From: Bradyrhizobium sp. 21
GTDB lineage: Bacteria > Pseudomonadota > Alphaproteobacteria > Rhizobiales > Xanthobacteraceae
Direction: 5' to 3'
DNA length: 64,000 bases
NCBI RefSeq assembly: GCF_023073335.1
Contig: NZ_JADPJG010000003.1
Span: forward strand, 223,789-287,788
In this document: piece by piece, positions 38,695-47,520 of the stretch
Numbering within the stretch: the stretch's first letter is position 1
How the letters are laid out: each line of letters begins with the position of its first letter
Made by a program: the position numbers and the translations under genes
The notes under the pieces: model-generated
What the model was told of the DNA's origin: nothing
Databases searched by the model: none
The model's input: only the letters and a program-made list of their open reading frames with translations

Positions 38695-39384
38695 TTGTCG
38701 AACAAATCGCCTCCGCCGCGCCCTGCGCCGCGTCTCTATCTCGCGACGCCTGTTGTCGAGGATCCCGCTGCGCTCGTCGCCGAGCTGCCCGGTCTGCTCG
38801 CCTCCGCCGATGTCGCTGCCGTGCTGCTGCGGCTAAAGGAGACCGACCAGCGCAGCATGATCTCGTGCATCAAGGCCCTGGCGCCGCCGGTCCAGAAGGC
38901 GGGTGCCGCGCTGCTCGTCGATGGCCATGCCGAACTGGTCGCGCGCGGCGGTGCCGACGGCGCGCACCTCCCCGGCATCGCCGCTCTGAAAGAGGCGCTC
39001 CCATCGCTGAAGCCCGATCGCATCGCCGGCGTCGGCGGGCTGACGACGCGGCACCATTCCATGGATGCGGGCGAGATAGGCGCAGACTATGTGCTGTTCG
39101 GCGAACCTGACGCGAAGGGCCAGCGTCCCTCGTCGCAAGCAATTGCCGAGCGGCTGGATTGGTGGGCCGAGTTGTTCGAGCCGCCCTGCGTCGGCTTTGC
39201 CATGTCGCTGGAAGAGGCCTACGAGTTCGCCGCCAGCGGCGCCGATTTCGTGCTGGTCGGCGAGTTCATCTGGGCCGATCCGCGCGGGCCGAAGGCCGCG
39301 CTGATCGAGATCGACGCCGCGATCAAGAAGGGCCATGCGGCTGCGCTTGCGGGGCAGGGTATTGCGGGTCAGGAGCACGGCTAG
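38695..39384 (+). CDS. Thiamine phosphate synthase (ThiE/TenI-like)
   Basis: A 229-residue TIM-barrel protein starting at a TTG (LSNKSPPPRPAPRLY). ThiE-like elements are LYLATPVVED at the start, ALLVDGHAELVARGGADGAH and GADYVLFGEPD, but the anionic-ring binding residues are only partly recognisable, so it may be a TenI-type or divergent member. It follows the class I aldolase with a three-base gap and is likely cotranscribed with it. No other thiamine genes are in the window. Confidence 0.75.
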   Translation: MSNKSPPPRPAPRLYLATPVVEDPAALVAELPGLLASADVAAVLLRLKETDQRSMISCIKALAPPVQKAGAALLVDGHAELVARGGADGAHLPGIAALKEALPSLKPDRIAGVGGLTTRHHSMDAGEIGADYVLFGEPDAKGQRPSSQAIAERLDWWAELFEPPCVGFAMSLEEAYEFAASGADFVLVGEFIWADPRGPKAALIEIDAAIKKGHAAALAGQGIAGQEHG

Positions 39385-39392
39385 CGCCCGAC

Positions 39393-40502
39393 ATGAAGCT
39401 CCCGCACATGACCATGCTGGCTACGCTGCTGCTGACAGCGCCCGCGGCCGCGCAGCTCCAGATCACGCCGCCGGCGGCAATGCCGAACCCATCGGCCGAG
39501 AAACAGAAGCCCAAGCCGCCCCGGGTCGCCAAGAAAAAGGAGGTCGCGCCGGCACCCAAGCCTTCGACCTCCCCCAAGCCTTCGGCCTCCCCCGCGTCCC
39601 CCAAACCTTCAGCCTCCCCCAAGCCGGCCCCGGCCGCGACCGTGATCCCGGCGCCTCCGACCGACAATTCCAACGTCGATCTGGTGTTCGGCGCCTATCA
39701 GCGCGGCCAGTACAAGACCGCCTTCGATCTCGCCACCGCCCGTGCCGCGGCCGGCGATCCCAAGGCGATGACGATGCTGGGCGAGCTCTATTCCAACGCC
39801 ATGGGCATCCGGCGCGACTACGCCAAGGCGCTGCAATGGTACAAGCGCGCGGCCGATGCCGGCGACCGCGAGGCGATGTTCGCACAGGCCATGCTGCGCA
39901 TGACCGGCCGCGGTGGCCCGGTGGACAAGAACGAGGCGGTCAAGCTGATGGCGTCCGCCGCCAAGCTCGGCGAGCCCAAAGCGGCCTATAACCTCGCGCT
40001 GCTCTATCTGGACGGCCAGACCTTGCCGCAGGACGTCAAGCGTTCCGCCGAGCTGCTGCGCCAGGCCGCCGATGCCGGCCTGCCGGAGGCGCAATACGCG
40101 CTCGCAACCTTTTACAAGGAAGGCACCGGCGTACCGAAGGACCCCGAAAGGGCGGTGCGGCTGCTGCAGGCCGCCACGCTGACCGACAATGTCGATGCCG
40201 AGGTCGAATACGCCATCGCACTGTTCAATGGCACCGGCACGCCGAAGAACCAGCCGGCGGCGGTTGCCCTGCTCCGCAAGGCCTCCCGCCAGGGCAGCGC
40301 GATCGCACAGAACCGGCTGGCCTGGGTGCTGATCAACGGCATGGGGACATCCGTGGACAAGGTCGAAGGCTTTAAATGGCATCTTGTGGCCAAGACAGCC
40401 GGCAAGGGCGATCCGGAGCTGGACAAGCAATTCTCCGATTTGCCAGCCGAGGACCGCGCCAAGGCCGAGGCGGCCGCCAGAAAATGGCTCGGGACCAAAT
40501 GA
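39393..40502 (+). CDS. Secreted Sel1-repeat protein with Pro/Lys/Ser-rich linker
   Basis: A 369-residue protein with a signal peptide (MKLPHMTMLATLLLTAPAAA). Residues about 35-90 form a linker rich in PKPSASP repeats, such as KPSASPASPKPSASPKPAPA. Then five or six Sel1-like units of about 36 residues follow, with A-x2-G-x3-A and YxxG patterns such as AMTMLGELYSNAMGIRRDYA. Sel1 proteins are adaptors in the envelope or secretion; the partner is unknown. It lies eight bases after the ThiE-like gene. Confidence 0.88.
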   Translation: MKLPHMTMLATLLLTAPAAAQLQITPPAAMPNPSAEKQKPKPPRVAKKKEVAPAPKPSTSPKPSASPASPKPSASPKPAPAATVIPAPPTDNSNVDLVFGAYQRGQYKTAFDLATARAAAGDPKAMTMLGELYSNAMGIRRDYAKALQWYKRAADAGDREAMFAQAMLRMTGRGGPVDKNEAVKLMASAAKLGEPKAAYNLALLYLDGQTLPQDVKRSAELLRQAADAGLPEAQYALATFYKEGTGVPKDPERAVRLLQAATLTDNVDAEVEYAIALFNGTGTPKNQPAAVALLRKASRQGSAIAQNRLAWVLINGMGTSVDKVEGFKWHLVAKTAGKGDPELDKQFSDLPAEDRAKAEAAARKWLGTK

Positions 40503-40599
40503 CTTGACGCAATGACTTGACGTTAGGCCCCTCGCAGGGCACCCCATCCCCCAAACAGGCGCGATTTCGCGCCATTTCCCCCGATCAAGACCAGAGCTC

Positions 40600-41385
40600 A
40601 TGCTGTATTCCGCAACTATCAACGTCATGGTCAAGGCCGCGCGCCGCGCCGGCCGCAGCCTCAAGCGCGATCTCGGCGAGATCGAGCATTTGCAAGTCTC
40701 GCTGAAGGGGCCGGCCAATTTCGTCTCGCTCGCCGACAAGCGCGCCGAGGAGATCCTCTACCAGGACCTCGCCAAGGCCCGCCCCGGCTACGGCTTCATC
40801 GGCGAGGAAGGCGGCATGCGGGAAGGCTCCGACAAGAGCCACACCTGGATCGTCGATCCGCTCGACGGCACCACCAACTTCCTGCACGGCATCCCGCAAT
40901 TCGCGATCTCGATCGGCCTGTCCCGCGAAGGCACGATCATCGCCGGCGTGATCTACAACCCCGCCAATGACGAGCTCTACATCGCCGAGCGCGGCAAGGG
41001 TGCCTTCCTCAACGACCAGCGCCTGCGCGTCGCCGGCCGTCGCCAGCTCAACGAATGCGTGGTGGCCTGCGGCCTGCCCCATATCGGCCGCGGCGACCAC
41101 GAGGAATTCCGCCGCGAGATGACCGCGATCCAGGACCGCGTCGCGGGCTTGCGCCGCTTTGGCGCCGCCTCCCTCGACTTGGCCTTCGTCGCCGCCGGCC
41201 GCCTCGACGGCTATTGGGAGCGCAATTTGCAATCGTGGGACATCGCGGCAGGCATGATCATGCTGCGCGAGGCGGGAGGAACGATCACCGACATCGACAC
41301 GCCCGGCGATGTCCTGGTGACGGGCAATGTCGTGTGCGGGAATGAGTTCGTGCACGGGGAATTGGTGAAGATTTTGCGGAAGTAG
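40600..41385 (+). CDS. suhB: Inositol monophosphatase family protein (SuhB-like)
   Basis: A 261-residue magnesium-dependent phosphatase. Metal ligands are Glu69 in FIGEEGG and Asp86 and Asp89 in WIVDPLDGTTNF; a late WDIAAGMIMLREAGG block completes the site. Members dephosphorylate inositol-1-phosphate or, as SuhB in enterobacteria, assist rRNA transcription. It is 97 bases after the Sel1 gene and convergent with the ATPase downstream. Confidence 0.94.
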   Translation: MLYSATINVMVKAARRAGRSLKRDLGEIEHLQVSLKGPANFVSLADKRAEEILYQDLAKARPGYGFIGEEGGMREGSDKSHTWIVDPLDGTTNFLHGIPQFAISIGLSREGTIIAGVIYNPANDELYIAERGKGAFLNDQRLRVAGRRQLNECVVACGLPHIGRGDHEEFRREMTAIQDRVAGLRRFGAASLDLAFVAAGRLDGYWERNLQSWDIAAGMIMLREAGGTITDIDTPGDVLVTGNVVCGNEFVHGELVKILRK

Positions 41386-41414
41386 GAACGGTAGCGCGAC
41401 GGCACGATCGGCAG

Positions 41415-42545
41415 CTAAGCGTCGTCGTCATCTTCCGGTTCCTCGTCGCGATATTCACCGCCGATGGTCAGGCCCTCGATGGCCGTTGCGCCTTTCGACT
41501 TGATCACCCGGCGAAGCGGGACCGAACTCTCGCATCGCAATGCCTCCATCAGCTGTTCCGAATGGGTGACGATCCAGATGTCGGCGCGGCTTGATGCCTT
41601 GGCGATCAGCCGGGCCAACGGCGCCAGCAGCGACGGATGCAGGCTGGTCTCGGGTTCGTTCAGCGCGATGAACGGCGGTAGCCGATAGCCCATGAACACC
41701 GCAAGCAGGCAGATGTATTTCAGCGTCCCGTCGGACAGTTCATGAGCCCCGAACGGCCGCGGCATGTCCTCCAGTTGCAGAGCGAATTCGCACACGCCGT
41801 TGTTTTCCCATGCACTGAGCTCGGCGCCAGGGAATGCATCCTCGATCGCGTCCTGGATGTCGGTGGCGTCCTGCCGAATGGTATAAAGTGTCGCCAGGGC
41901 GGCAGCCAGATCGCTTCCATCAGCGCTGAGCGAGGGCGTCGTGATCGCCAGGCAGGGCTTTCGGATCAGCGATGCCGGATCGGTACGGAAATCGTGATAG
42001 AAGCGCCAGCCCAGCATCGCGTTTCTGATCAGATCGATCTCGGGGCATTCCTTGCCGTTGTAAAAACCCGCTAGCGCCGGCTCGGACGGCAGCACCGCAT
42101 CCTTGTGGTTGACCCATGCGCCGCTGTCGTCGCGGACGCTGACGAGCGAATTCTTCCGCTCCATCAGTTTAACCGTTCGCTTGCCCTGCGTCGTCTCGAT
42201 GCTTTCTTCCTTGATCATCGGCTCGCCGCGAAACGACGCCGAAAGCGGGCTGGGAAATCCGATCTCAATGGAATATTTCAGGCGATCGAACCTGGCCGAC
42301 AATTGCAGTCGCCCGTCCTCGCCGCGTTTGCGGATGCCCGACCAGCAGACCGAATTCAATCCGCCTTCGTCGGCGATCGTCCGCGTGATCCGCCCGGTCG
42401 CCGCGTCGCGCAACAGCGACAGGGACTTGTAGAGATTGGATTTGCCGACACCATTTTCGCCGACAAAGACCGACAAGGGGTGGATGGGTATGGAGAGCCG
42501 CCGGATGGAGCGATAGTTGGAGATCGCAATATCGGTCAGACGCAT
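41415..42545 (-). CDS. AAA-family ATPase (SMC/RecF-like, lone gene)
   Basis: A 376-residue ATPase with Walker A GENGVGKSN at 29-37. An ABC-type signature region HELSDGTLKYICLLAVF and a Walker B LNEPETSLHP lie near the middle to C-terminal part, followed by IWIVTHSEQLMEAL. These are features of AAA_15/AAA_21 proteins, also used in OLD-type and defence ATPases, but no nuclease or toxin partner gene is nearby. The C-terminus is acidic (EEPEDDDDA). Role unknown; I chose the ATG at 42545 rather than the GTG just before it. Confidence 0.8.
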   Translation of the reverse strand: MRLTDIAISNYRSIRRLSIPIHPLSVFVGENGVGKSNLYKSLSLLRDAATGRITRTIADEGGLNSVCWSGIRKRGEDGRLQLSARFDRLKYSIEIGFPSPLSASFRGEPMIKEESIETTQGKRTVKLMERKNSLVSVRDDSGAWVNHKDAVLPSEPALAGFYNGKECPEIDLIRNAMLGWRFYHDFRTDPASLIRKPCLAITTPSLSADGSDLAAALATLYTIRQDATDIQDAIEDAFPGAELSAWENNGVCEFALQLEDMPRPFGAHELSDGTLKYICLLAVFMGYRLPPFIALNEPETSLHPSLLAPLARLIAKASSRADIWIVTHSEQLMEALRCESSVPLRRVIKSKGATAIEGLTIGGEYRDEEPEDDDDA

Positions 42546-42709
42546 CACTTGCTCTCAATCGGCGGGCTGGCTGTGCATTCTCCTGTGGTGCGAGTACACG
42601 CCATTTCAATCCAGAGATGCAGTCTGGATCGACTGACCCGGGAAGGCAAGCTTTGTGCTCGTCGTTCCCGGGCGGCCCTCTTGGCCGAGCCCGGGAGTGA
42701 CGATGTGCC

Positions 42710-45700
42710 CTACATCTGCACCGGCGCCGGCGGCCCATACATCTCGGGCCCCTCCGCCTCCTTCTCCCGATCCCCCGCCAGCACGCGCTGCACCGAGACG
42801 AAGAACACCGGCACCATCAGCAGCGCCAGGATCACCACCGCGATCATGCCGCCCATCACCACCGAGCCGAGCGCCTGCTGGCTGGCGCCGCCGGCGCCGT
42901 GGGCGATCGCCATCGGCAGCACGCCGCAGATGAAGGCGAGGCCGGTCATCAGGATCGGGCGGAAGCGCAGGCGGCAGGCCTCGATGGTGGCGTCCACCAG
43001 CGGCTTGCCTTCTTTTCGCAGATCCTTGGCGAACTCGATGATCAGGATCGCGTCCTTTGCCGCCAGCCCGATGATGGTGATCAGGCCGACGGTGAAATAG
43101 ACGTCGTTGGGCAGGCCGCGCAGCTGTGCGGCGACCACCGCGCCGACGATGCCGAGCGGCACGGTGAGCAGCACCGCGAGCGGAATGGTCCAGCTCTCAT
43201 AGAGCGCGGCCAGGCACAGGAATACCACGAACACCGACAGCGCCAGCAGGAACGGCGCCTGCGAGCCCGACAGCTTCTCCTGCAGCGACTGCCCCGTCCA
43301 TTCATAGCCGAAGCCGCGCGGCAGCTTGCTGGAAAGCCGCTCCATCTCGGCGATGGCATCGCCCGAGGTGAAGCCGGGTTTCGCCTCACCCGAGATGCGC
43401 ACCGCCGGATAATAGTTGAAGCCGGCGATCTGCGTCGGGCCGCGCGCCCATTCGACCGTGGTGAAGGACGAGAACGGCACCAGTTGGCCGCGGCTGTTCT
43501 TGACGTTGTAGTTGAGGATGTCCTCAGGTTTCATGCGGTCGCGCGCGTCGGCCTGCACCACGACGCGCTGCATGCGGCCGCGGTTCGGGAAGTCGTTGAT
43601 GTAGTTCGAGCCGAGATTTGTCGAGATCGTGTTGTTGATGTCCTCGAAGGTGACGCCGAAGGCACCGGCCTTCTCGCGGTCGATCACGAGATTGACCACG
43701 CCGGCCTCGGGCAGGCCCTCGACATAGACCTTCTGCAGCACGGAGCTCGCATTGGCCTCCGCGATCAACTGGTCGGCGGCGCGCATCAGCGCGGAATAGC
43801 CCTTCTGGCCGCGATCCTGAAGGCGGAACGAGAAACCCGATGAATTGCCGAGATTGTCGATCGGCGGCGGCTGCAGCGCGGAGATTTTCGCGTCGTGGAT
43901 CGACGACGACAGATCGCGGTTGATGTCGGCGACGATTGCAGCGGCGGATTCCTTGGGCCCACGTTCCGACCAGTCCTTCAGCGTGATGAAGGCCTGCGCG
44001 GTGTTCATGCCCTGGCCGGAGAAGCTGAAGCCGGTGAGGAAGGTGACGTTGTCGACGCCCGGGCGCTGCGCCAGGTATTTTTCCACTTTCTCGATCACCG
44101 CCTCGGTCCGGCCATAGGACGAATCCGACGGCGTCTGCACGTCGGTGGTGACGAAGCCCTGGTCGTCAACGGGCAGGAAGCCGCCGGGCAGATTGACGAA
44201 GGCCCAGGACAGGCCGGCAAGCAGCGCGACATAGACCAGCATCAAGCGGCCGGTGCGCTTCAGCGAGAAGCCGACGGTGCGGGAATAGCCTTCCTTGCTG
44301 CCATCGAGCATGCGGTTGAACCAGCCGAATACGCCTTTCTTGGCGTGACCATGGCCGGCAGCAACGGGCTTGAGCAGCGTCGCACACAGCGCCGGCGTCA
44401 GCGACAGTGCGAGGAAGGCGGAGAAGCCGATCGCCGCAACCATGGTCACGGAGAACTGGCGGTAGATGATGCCGACCGAGCCCGGGAAGAACGCCATCGG
44501 CACGAACACGGCCATCAGCACCAGCGTGATACCGATGATGGCGCCGGTAATCTGCGACATCGCTTTCCGCGTCGCTTCCTTCGGCGGCAGCCCCTCCTCG
44601 GCCATGATGCGTTCGACGTTCTCGACCACGACGATGGCGTCGTCGACGAGGATGCCGACCGCGAGCACCATGCCGAACATCGAGAGCATGTTGATGGAGT
44701 AGCCGGCGAGCAGCAGCGTGGTGCAGGCGCCCAGCAGCGCCACCGGCACCACGATGGTCGGAATGATGGTATAGCGGATGTTCTGCAGGAACACGAACAT
44801 CACGACGAACACCAGCACGATGGCTTCGACCAGTGTTGTCAGCACCTTCTTGATCGAGGCCTCGACCACGGGCGTGATGTTGTAGGGAATCTCGTAGCCG
44901 ATATTGGCCGGGAAGAAGCGAGACAGCTCCTTCATCTTCTCCTCGACGGCGCTCGCGGTCGCTAGCGCATTGCCGGTCGGCGACATCAGCACGGACAGAC
45001 CGGCGGTCGGCTTGCCGTCGAGACGGGTGTTGAACTGGTAGCTGAGGCCGCCGATCTCGATGCGCGCGACGTCGCGCAGCCGCACGGTCGAGCCGTCGGC
45101 ATTGGCGCGCAGGATGATGGTGCCGAATTCATCCGGGGACGCAAGCTGGCCCTTGACCAGCACCAGCGCGGAGGTGCGCTGGGTCGCAGTCGACGGCTCG
45201 GCGCCGATGCTGCCCGAGGCGACCTGGGCGTTCTGCGCGGCGATGGCCTTGTTGACGTCGTCGGCGGTCAGGCCATAGCCGACCAGCTTTGCCGGATCGA
45301 CCCAGACGCGAAGAGAACGCTCGGTCGAATAGAGCGTGGCGCGGCCGACGCCGGGGATGCGGCGGATCTCGCCGAGCACGTTGCGGATCATGAAGTCGCC
45401 CAGCCCGACTTCGTCGAGGCTGCCGTCGGTCGAGTTCAGGGTGATGATCTGGAGCACCGCGCTGGAGGCTTCCTCGATCAGGATGCCCTGCTGGATCACC
45501 GCGCGCGGCAGCCGCGCCTCGACCCGCTTGATGCGGTTCTGTACCTCGACCGAGGCCGCGCTGGTATCGGTGCCCGGCTGGAAATTGGCGATGATCTCGA
45601 CCTGGCCGAGCGAGTCGCTGGTGGATTCGAAATTGAGGATGCCGGAAGCGCCGTTGAGCTCCTCCTCGATCAGCCGCGTGACGCTGTTGTAGAGGTTTTC

Positions 45701-45862
45701 CGGCGAGGCGCCGGGATAGCTGGTCGAGATCGAGATCGAGGGCGGCGCGATGATCGGATATTGCGCGATCGGCAGCAGCGGAATCGAAATTGCGCCGACC
45801 AGACAGATGAACAGCGCGACCACCCAGGCAAAGATCGGCCTGTCGATGAAGAAGCTCGCCAT
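42710..45862 (-). CDS. RND efflux transporter, HAE1 family (AcrB-like)
   Basis: A 1050-residue inner-membrane pump, the normal length for drug/hydrophobe efflux RND proteins. It begins MASFFIDRPIFAWVVALFIC, and has the usual repeats of periplasmic loops and twelve membrane segments, including GVGRATLYSTE, a membrane block with GILVDDAIVVVENVER, and a second-half repeat. It follows the adaptor gene after a 157-base repeat region. No outer-membrane factor gene lies beside it. Substrate not predictable; the proton-relay Asp residues of TM4 are in VDDAIVV. Confidence 0.95.
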   Translation of the reverse strand: MASFFIDRPIFAWVVALFICLVGAISIPLLPIAQYPIIAPPSISISTSYPGASPENLYNSVTRLIEEELNGASGILNFESTSDSLGQVEIIANFQPGTDTSAASVEVQNRIKRVEARLPRAVIQQGILIEEASSAVLQIITLNSTDGSLDEVGLGDFMIRNVLGEIRRIPGVGRATLYSTERSLRVWVDPAKLVGYGLTADDVNKAIAAQNAQVASGSIGAEPSTATQRTSALVLVKGQLASPDEFGTIILRANADGSTVRLRDVARIEIGGLSYQFNTRLDGKPTAGLSVLMSPTGNALATASAVEEKMKELSRFFPANIGYEIPYNITPVVEASIKKVLTTLVEAIVLVFVVMFVFLQNIRYTIIPTIVVPVALLGACTTLLLAGYSINMLSMFGMVLAVGILVDDAIVVVENVERIMAEEGLPPKEATRKAMSQITGAIIGITLVLMAVFVPMAFFPGSVGIIYRQFSVTMVAAIGFSAFLALSLTPALCATLLKPVAAGHGHAKKGVFGWFNRMLDGSKEGYSRTVGFSLKRTGRLMLVYVALLAGLSWAFVNLPGGFLPVDDQGFVTTDVQTPSDSSYGRTEAVIEKVEKYLAQRPGVDNVTFLTGFSFSGQGMNTAQAFITLKDWSERGPKESAAAIVADINRDLSSSIHDAKISALQPPPIDNLGNSSGFSFRLQDRGQKGYSALMRAADQLIAEANASSVLQKVYVEGLPEAGVVNLVIDREKAGAFGVTFEDINNTISTNLGSNYINDFPNRGRMQRVVVQADARDRMKPEDILNYNVKNSRGQLVPFSSFTTVEWARGPTQIAGFNYYPAVRISGEAKPGFTSGDAIAEMERLSSKLPRGFGYEWTGQSLQEKLSGSQAPFLLALSVFVVFLCLAALYESWTIPLAVLLTVPLGIVGAVVAAQLRGLPNDVYFTVGLITIIGLAAKDAILIIEFAKDLRKEGKPLVDATIEACRLRFRPILMTGLAFICGVLPMAIAHGAGGASQQALGSVVMGGMIAVVILALLMVPVFFVSVQRVLAGDREKEAEGPEMYGPPAPVQM

Positions 45863-45891
45863 TTATACATTACCCTTGTTGTGTCACCAGT

Positions 45892-46001
45892 CCCTCATGG
45901 TGAGGAGCGCGGAACGCGCGTCTCGAACCATGAAGGCCCGGCTCTCGCCCGTGGCCATCCTTCGAGACGCCCGCTTCCAGCGGGCTCCTCAGGATGAGGG
46001 C
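45892..46001. repeat. Dispersed palindromic repeat, family A (between adaptor and RND genes)
   Basis: Unit one (45892-45935) begins CCCTCATGGTGAGGAGCGCG and includes TCTCGAACCATGAAGG. Unit two (45955-46001) reads CATCCTTCGAGACGCCCGCT and ends GCTCCTCAGGATGAGGG. The element lies within the presumed adaptor-RND operon, so it is probably transcribed and may set differing mRNA levels. Confidence 0.8.
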
Positions 46002-46019
46002 TGAAGCACCTGTGACGAC

Positions 46020-47213
46020 TTACCGCGTGGCCTTCTGGGCGTGCCGGTTGTCCGCGGTCGCATCCGCCTCCGACCAGGATTGCGGCTTGACCTTGTCGCC
46101 GGCGGCGAACTTCTGGAAGCCTTCGACCACGACCTTGTCGCCGGCCTTCAGGCCGTCGGTGACGAACCAGATGCCGTCCTGCACCGAGCCGGTGCGCACC
46201 GGCTGAACCGCGATGTGGTTGTCGTCCTTGACGACGAACACCTCGCTGCCGCCGCCGCCATTGCGCTGGATCGCCTGCTGCGGCACCGCGATCGCGTCGC
46301 TATCGAGGCCCTGGTCGATGCGGACGCGGACATACATGCCCGGCAGCAGCTCGCGCTTGGGATTGCGGAACTCGCCGCGCAAGGTCACCTGACCGGTATT
46401 GGCGTCGACCTTGGCGTCGGAGAACAATAGTTTGCCGTCGAGCGAGTAGAGGGTGTTGTCGTCGAGCACGAGATGCACCTTGGCGGCATCAGGCGCGATG
46501 CGCTCGAGGTCACCGCTCTCGAAGGCGCGGCGGAGCTGGTTGAGCTCGTTCACGGACTGGGTGAAATCGGCGTAGATCGGATCGAGTTGCTGGATCGTGG
46601 CGAGATTGGTCTCGTTCTGGACCGCGAGCGCGCCCTCGCTGACCAAGGCGGCACCGACGACGCCGTCGATCGGCGCGCGCACGGTGGCATAATCGAGATT
46701 GAGCTTGGCGCGTGCGAGGTCGGCCTTGCGGCCCTCGACCTCGGCATGGGCCTGGCGCTCGGCCGCGATCGCCTTCTCGTTCTCGGCTTCGGGCGCGGCG
46801 CGCTGGGCTGTGAGCGTGGCGATGCGGCGGGCCTGCTGCTGGGACTGCATCAGCGCGGCCTCGGCCTTGGCGACCGCGGCGTCGTTGGCCATCACCTCGA
46901 CCTCGAACGGACGCGGATCGATCCGGTACAGCGGATCGCCGGCCTTCACCTCGCTGCCCTGTCGGAACAGGCGCTCGACCACGATGCCGGAGACGCGCGG
47001 CCGCACGTCGGACACCCGCGTCGGCGCAATGCGGCCCGGCAGCTCGCGCACCACGGCGCGCGGCTGCGGCTTGACGATGACGATGCTGACATCGGGGTCG
47101 TTGGGCTGGGCTGCTGAAATGGCGGAGCTGGATTCGTCGCAGCCTCCCAACAGCGGCGTAAAGGCCGCGAGCATCATTGCAACGCATGCCGATCGCGCGC
47201 GAAGTCCTGACAT
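46020..47213 (-). CDS. RND efflux periplasmic adaptor (membrane fusion lipoprotein)
   Basis: A 397-residue adaptor. The signal sequence MSGLRARSACVAMMLAAFTP is followed by a lipobox LLGGC with the lipidated Cys25. A long coiled-coil hairpin covers about residues 95-180 (AAVAKAEAALMQSQQQ onwards), with lipoyl and beta-barrel domains (ATVRAPIDGVVG) around it. It links the RND pump at 42710-45862 to an outer-membrane channel. I use the ATG at 47213; a longer open frame upstream lacks a signal peptide. Confidence 0.93.
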   Translation of the reverse strand: MSGLRARSACVAMMLAAFTPLLGGCDESSSAISAAQPNDPDVSIVIVKPQPRAVVRELPGRIAPTRVSDVRPRVSGIVVERLFRQGSEVKAGDPLYRIDPRPFEVEVMANDAAVAKAEAALMQSQQQARRIATLTAQRAAPEAENEKAIAAERQAHAEVEGRKADLARAKLNLDYATVRAPIDGVVGAALVSEGALAVQNETNLATIQQLDPIYADFTQSVNELNQLRRAFESGDLERIAPDAAKVHLVLDDNTLYSLDGKLLFSDAKVDANTGQVTLRGEFRNPKRELLPGMYVRVRIDQGLDSDAIAVPQQAIQRNGGGGSEVFVVKDDNHIAVQPVRTGSVQDGIWFVTDGLKAGDKVVVEGFQKFAAGDKVKPQSWSEADATADNRHAQKATR

Positions 47214-47520
47214 GAAGTTAAGTGCCCCGATATTGTTGAAACCGATGACGCGCCGCGGGGCCCGTTCTGGGCCATGGCACGCGGCTGATGCCGTCAAAAT
47301 AGAGGGGACGTGCTGCGACGCAACGCACCTTGCGGGCGGCCCAATGTCACACGGCCTATGCTGCTGAAGTCAGGGCGCTTTTTGCGCCTCACCCGATTGT
47401 GAGTCCGGTTCCATCACCGCGTGCCGCGACGGAACATCGCAGCCGAGCGATATCCCATTTGAATCATCTGCGGCCCAGCCGGCGTTCCAGTGGCATGACG
47501 CTCCGATGCGAGCGCATGCT
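47214..47520. other. Intergenic region upstream of the efflux operon and downstream of the autotransporter
   Basis: 307 bases between the autotransporter's stop and the adaptor gene's start, both on the minus strand. The side near 47213 must hold the efflux promoter. No repressor gene (TetR or MarR) is nearby, and no clear operator or terminator was recognised by eye. Confidence 0.4.
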
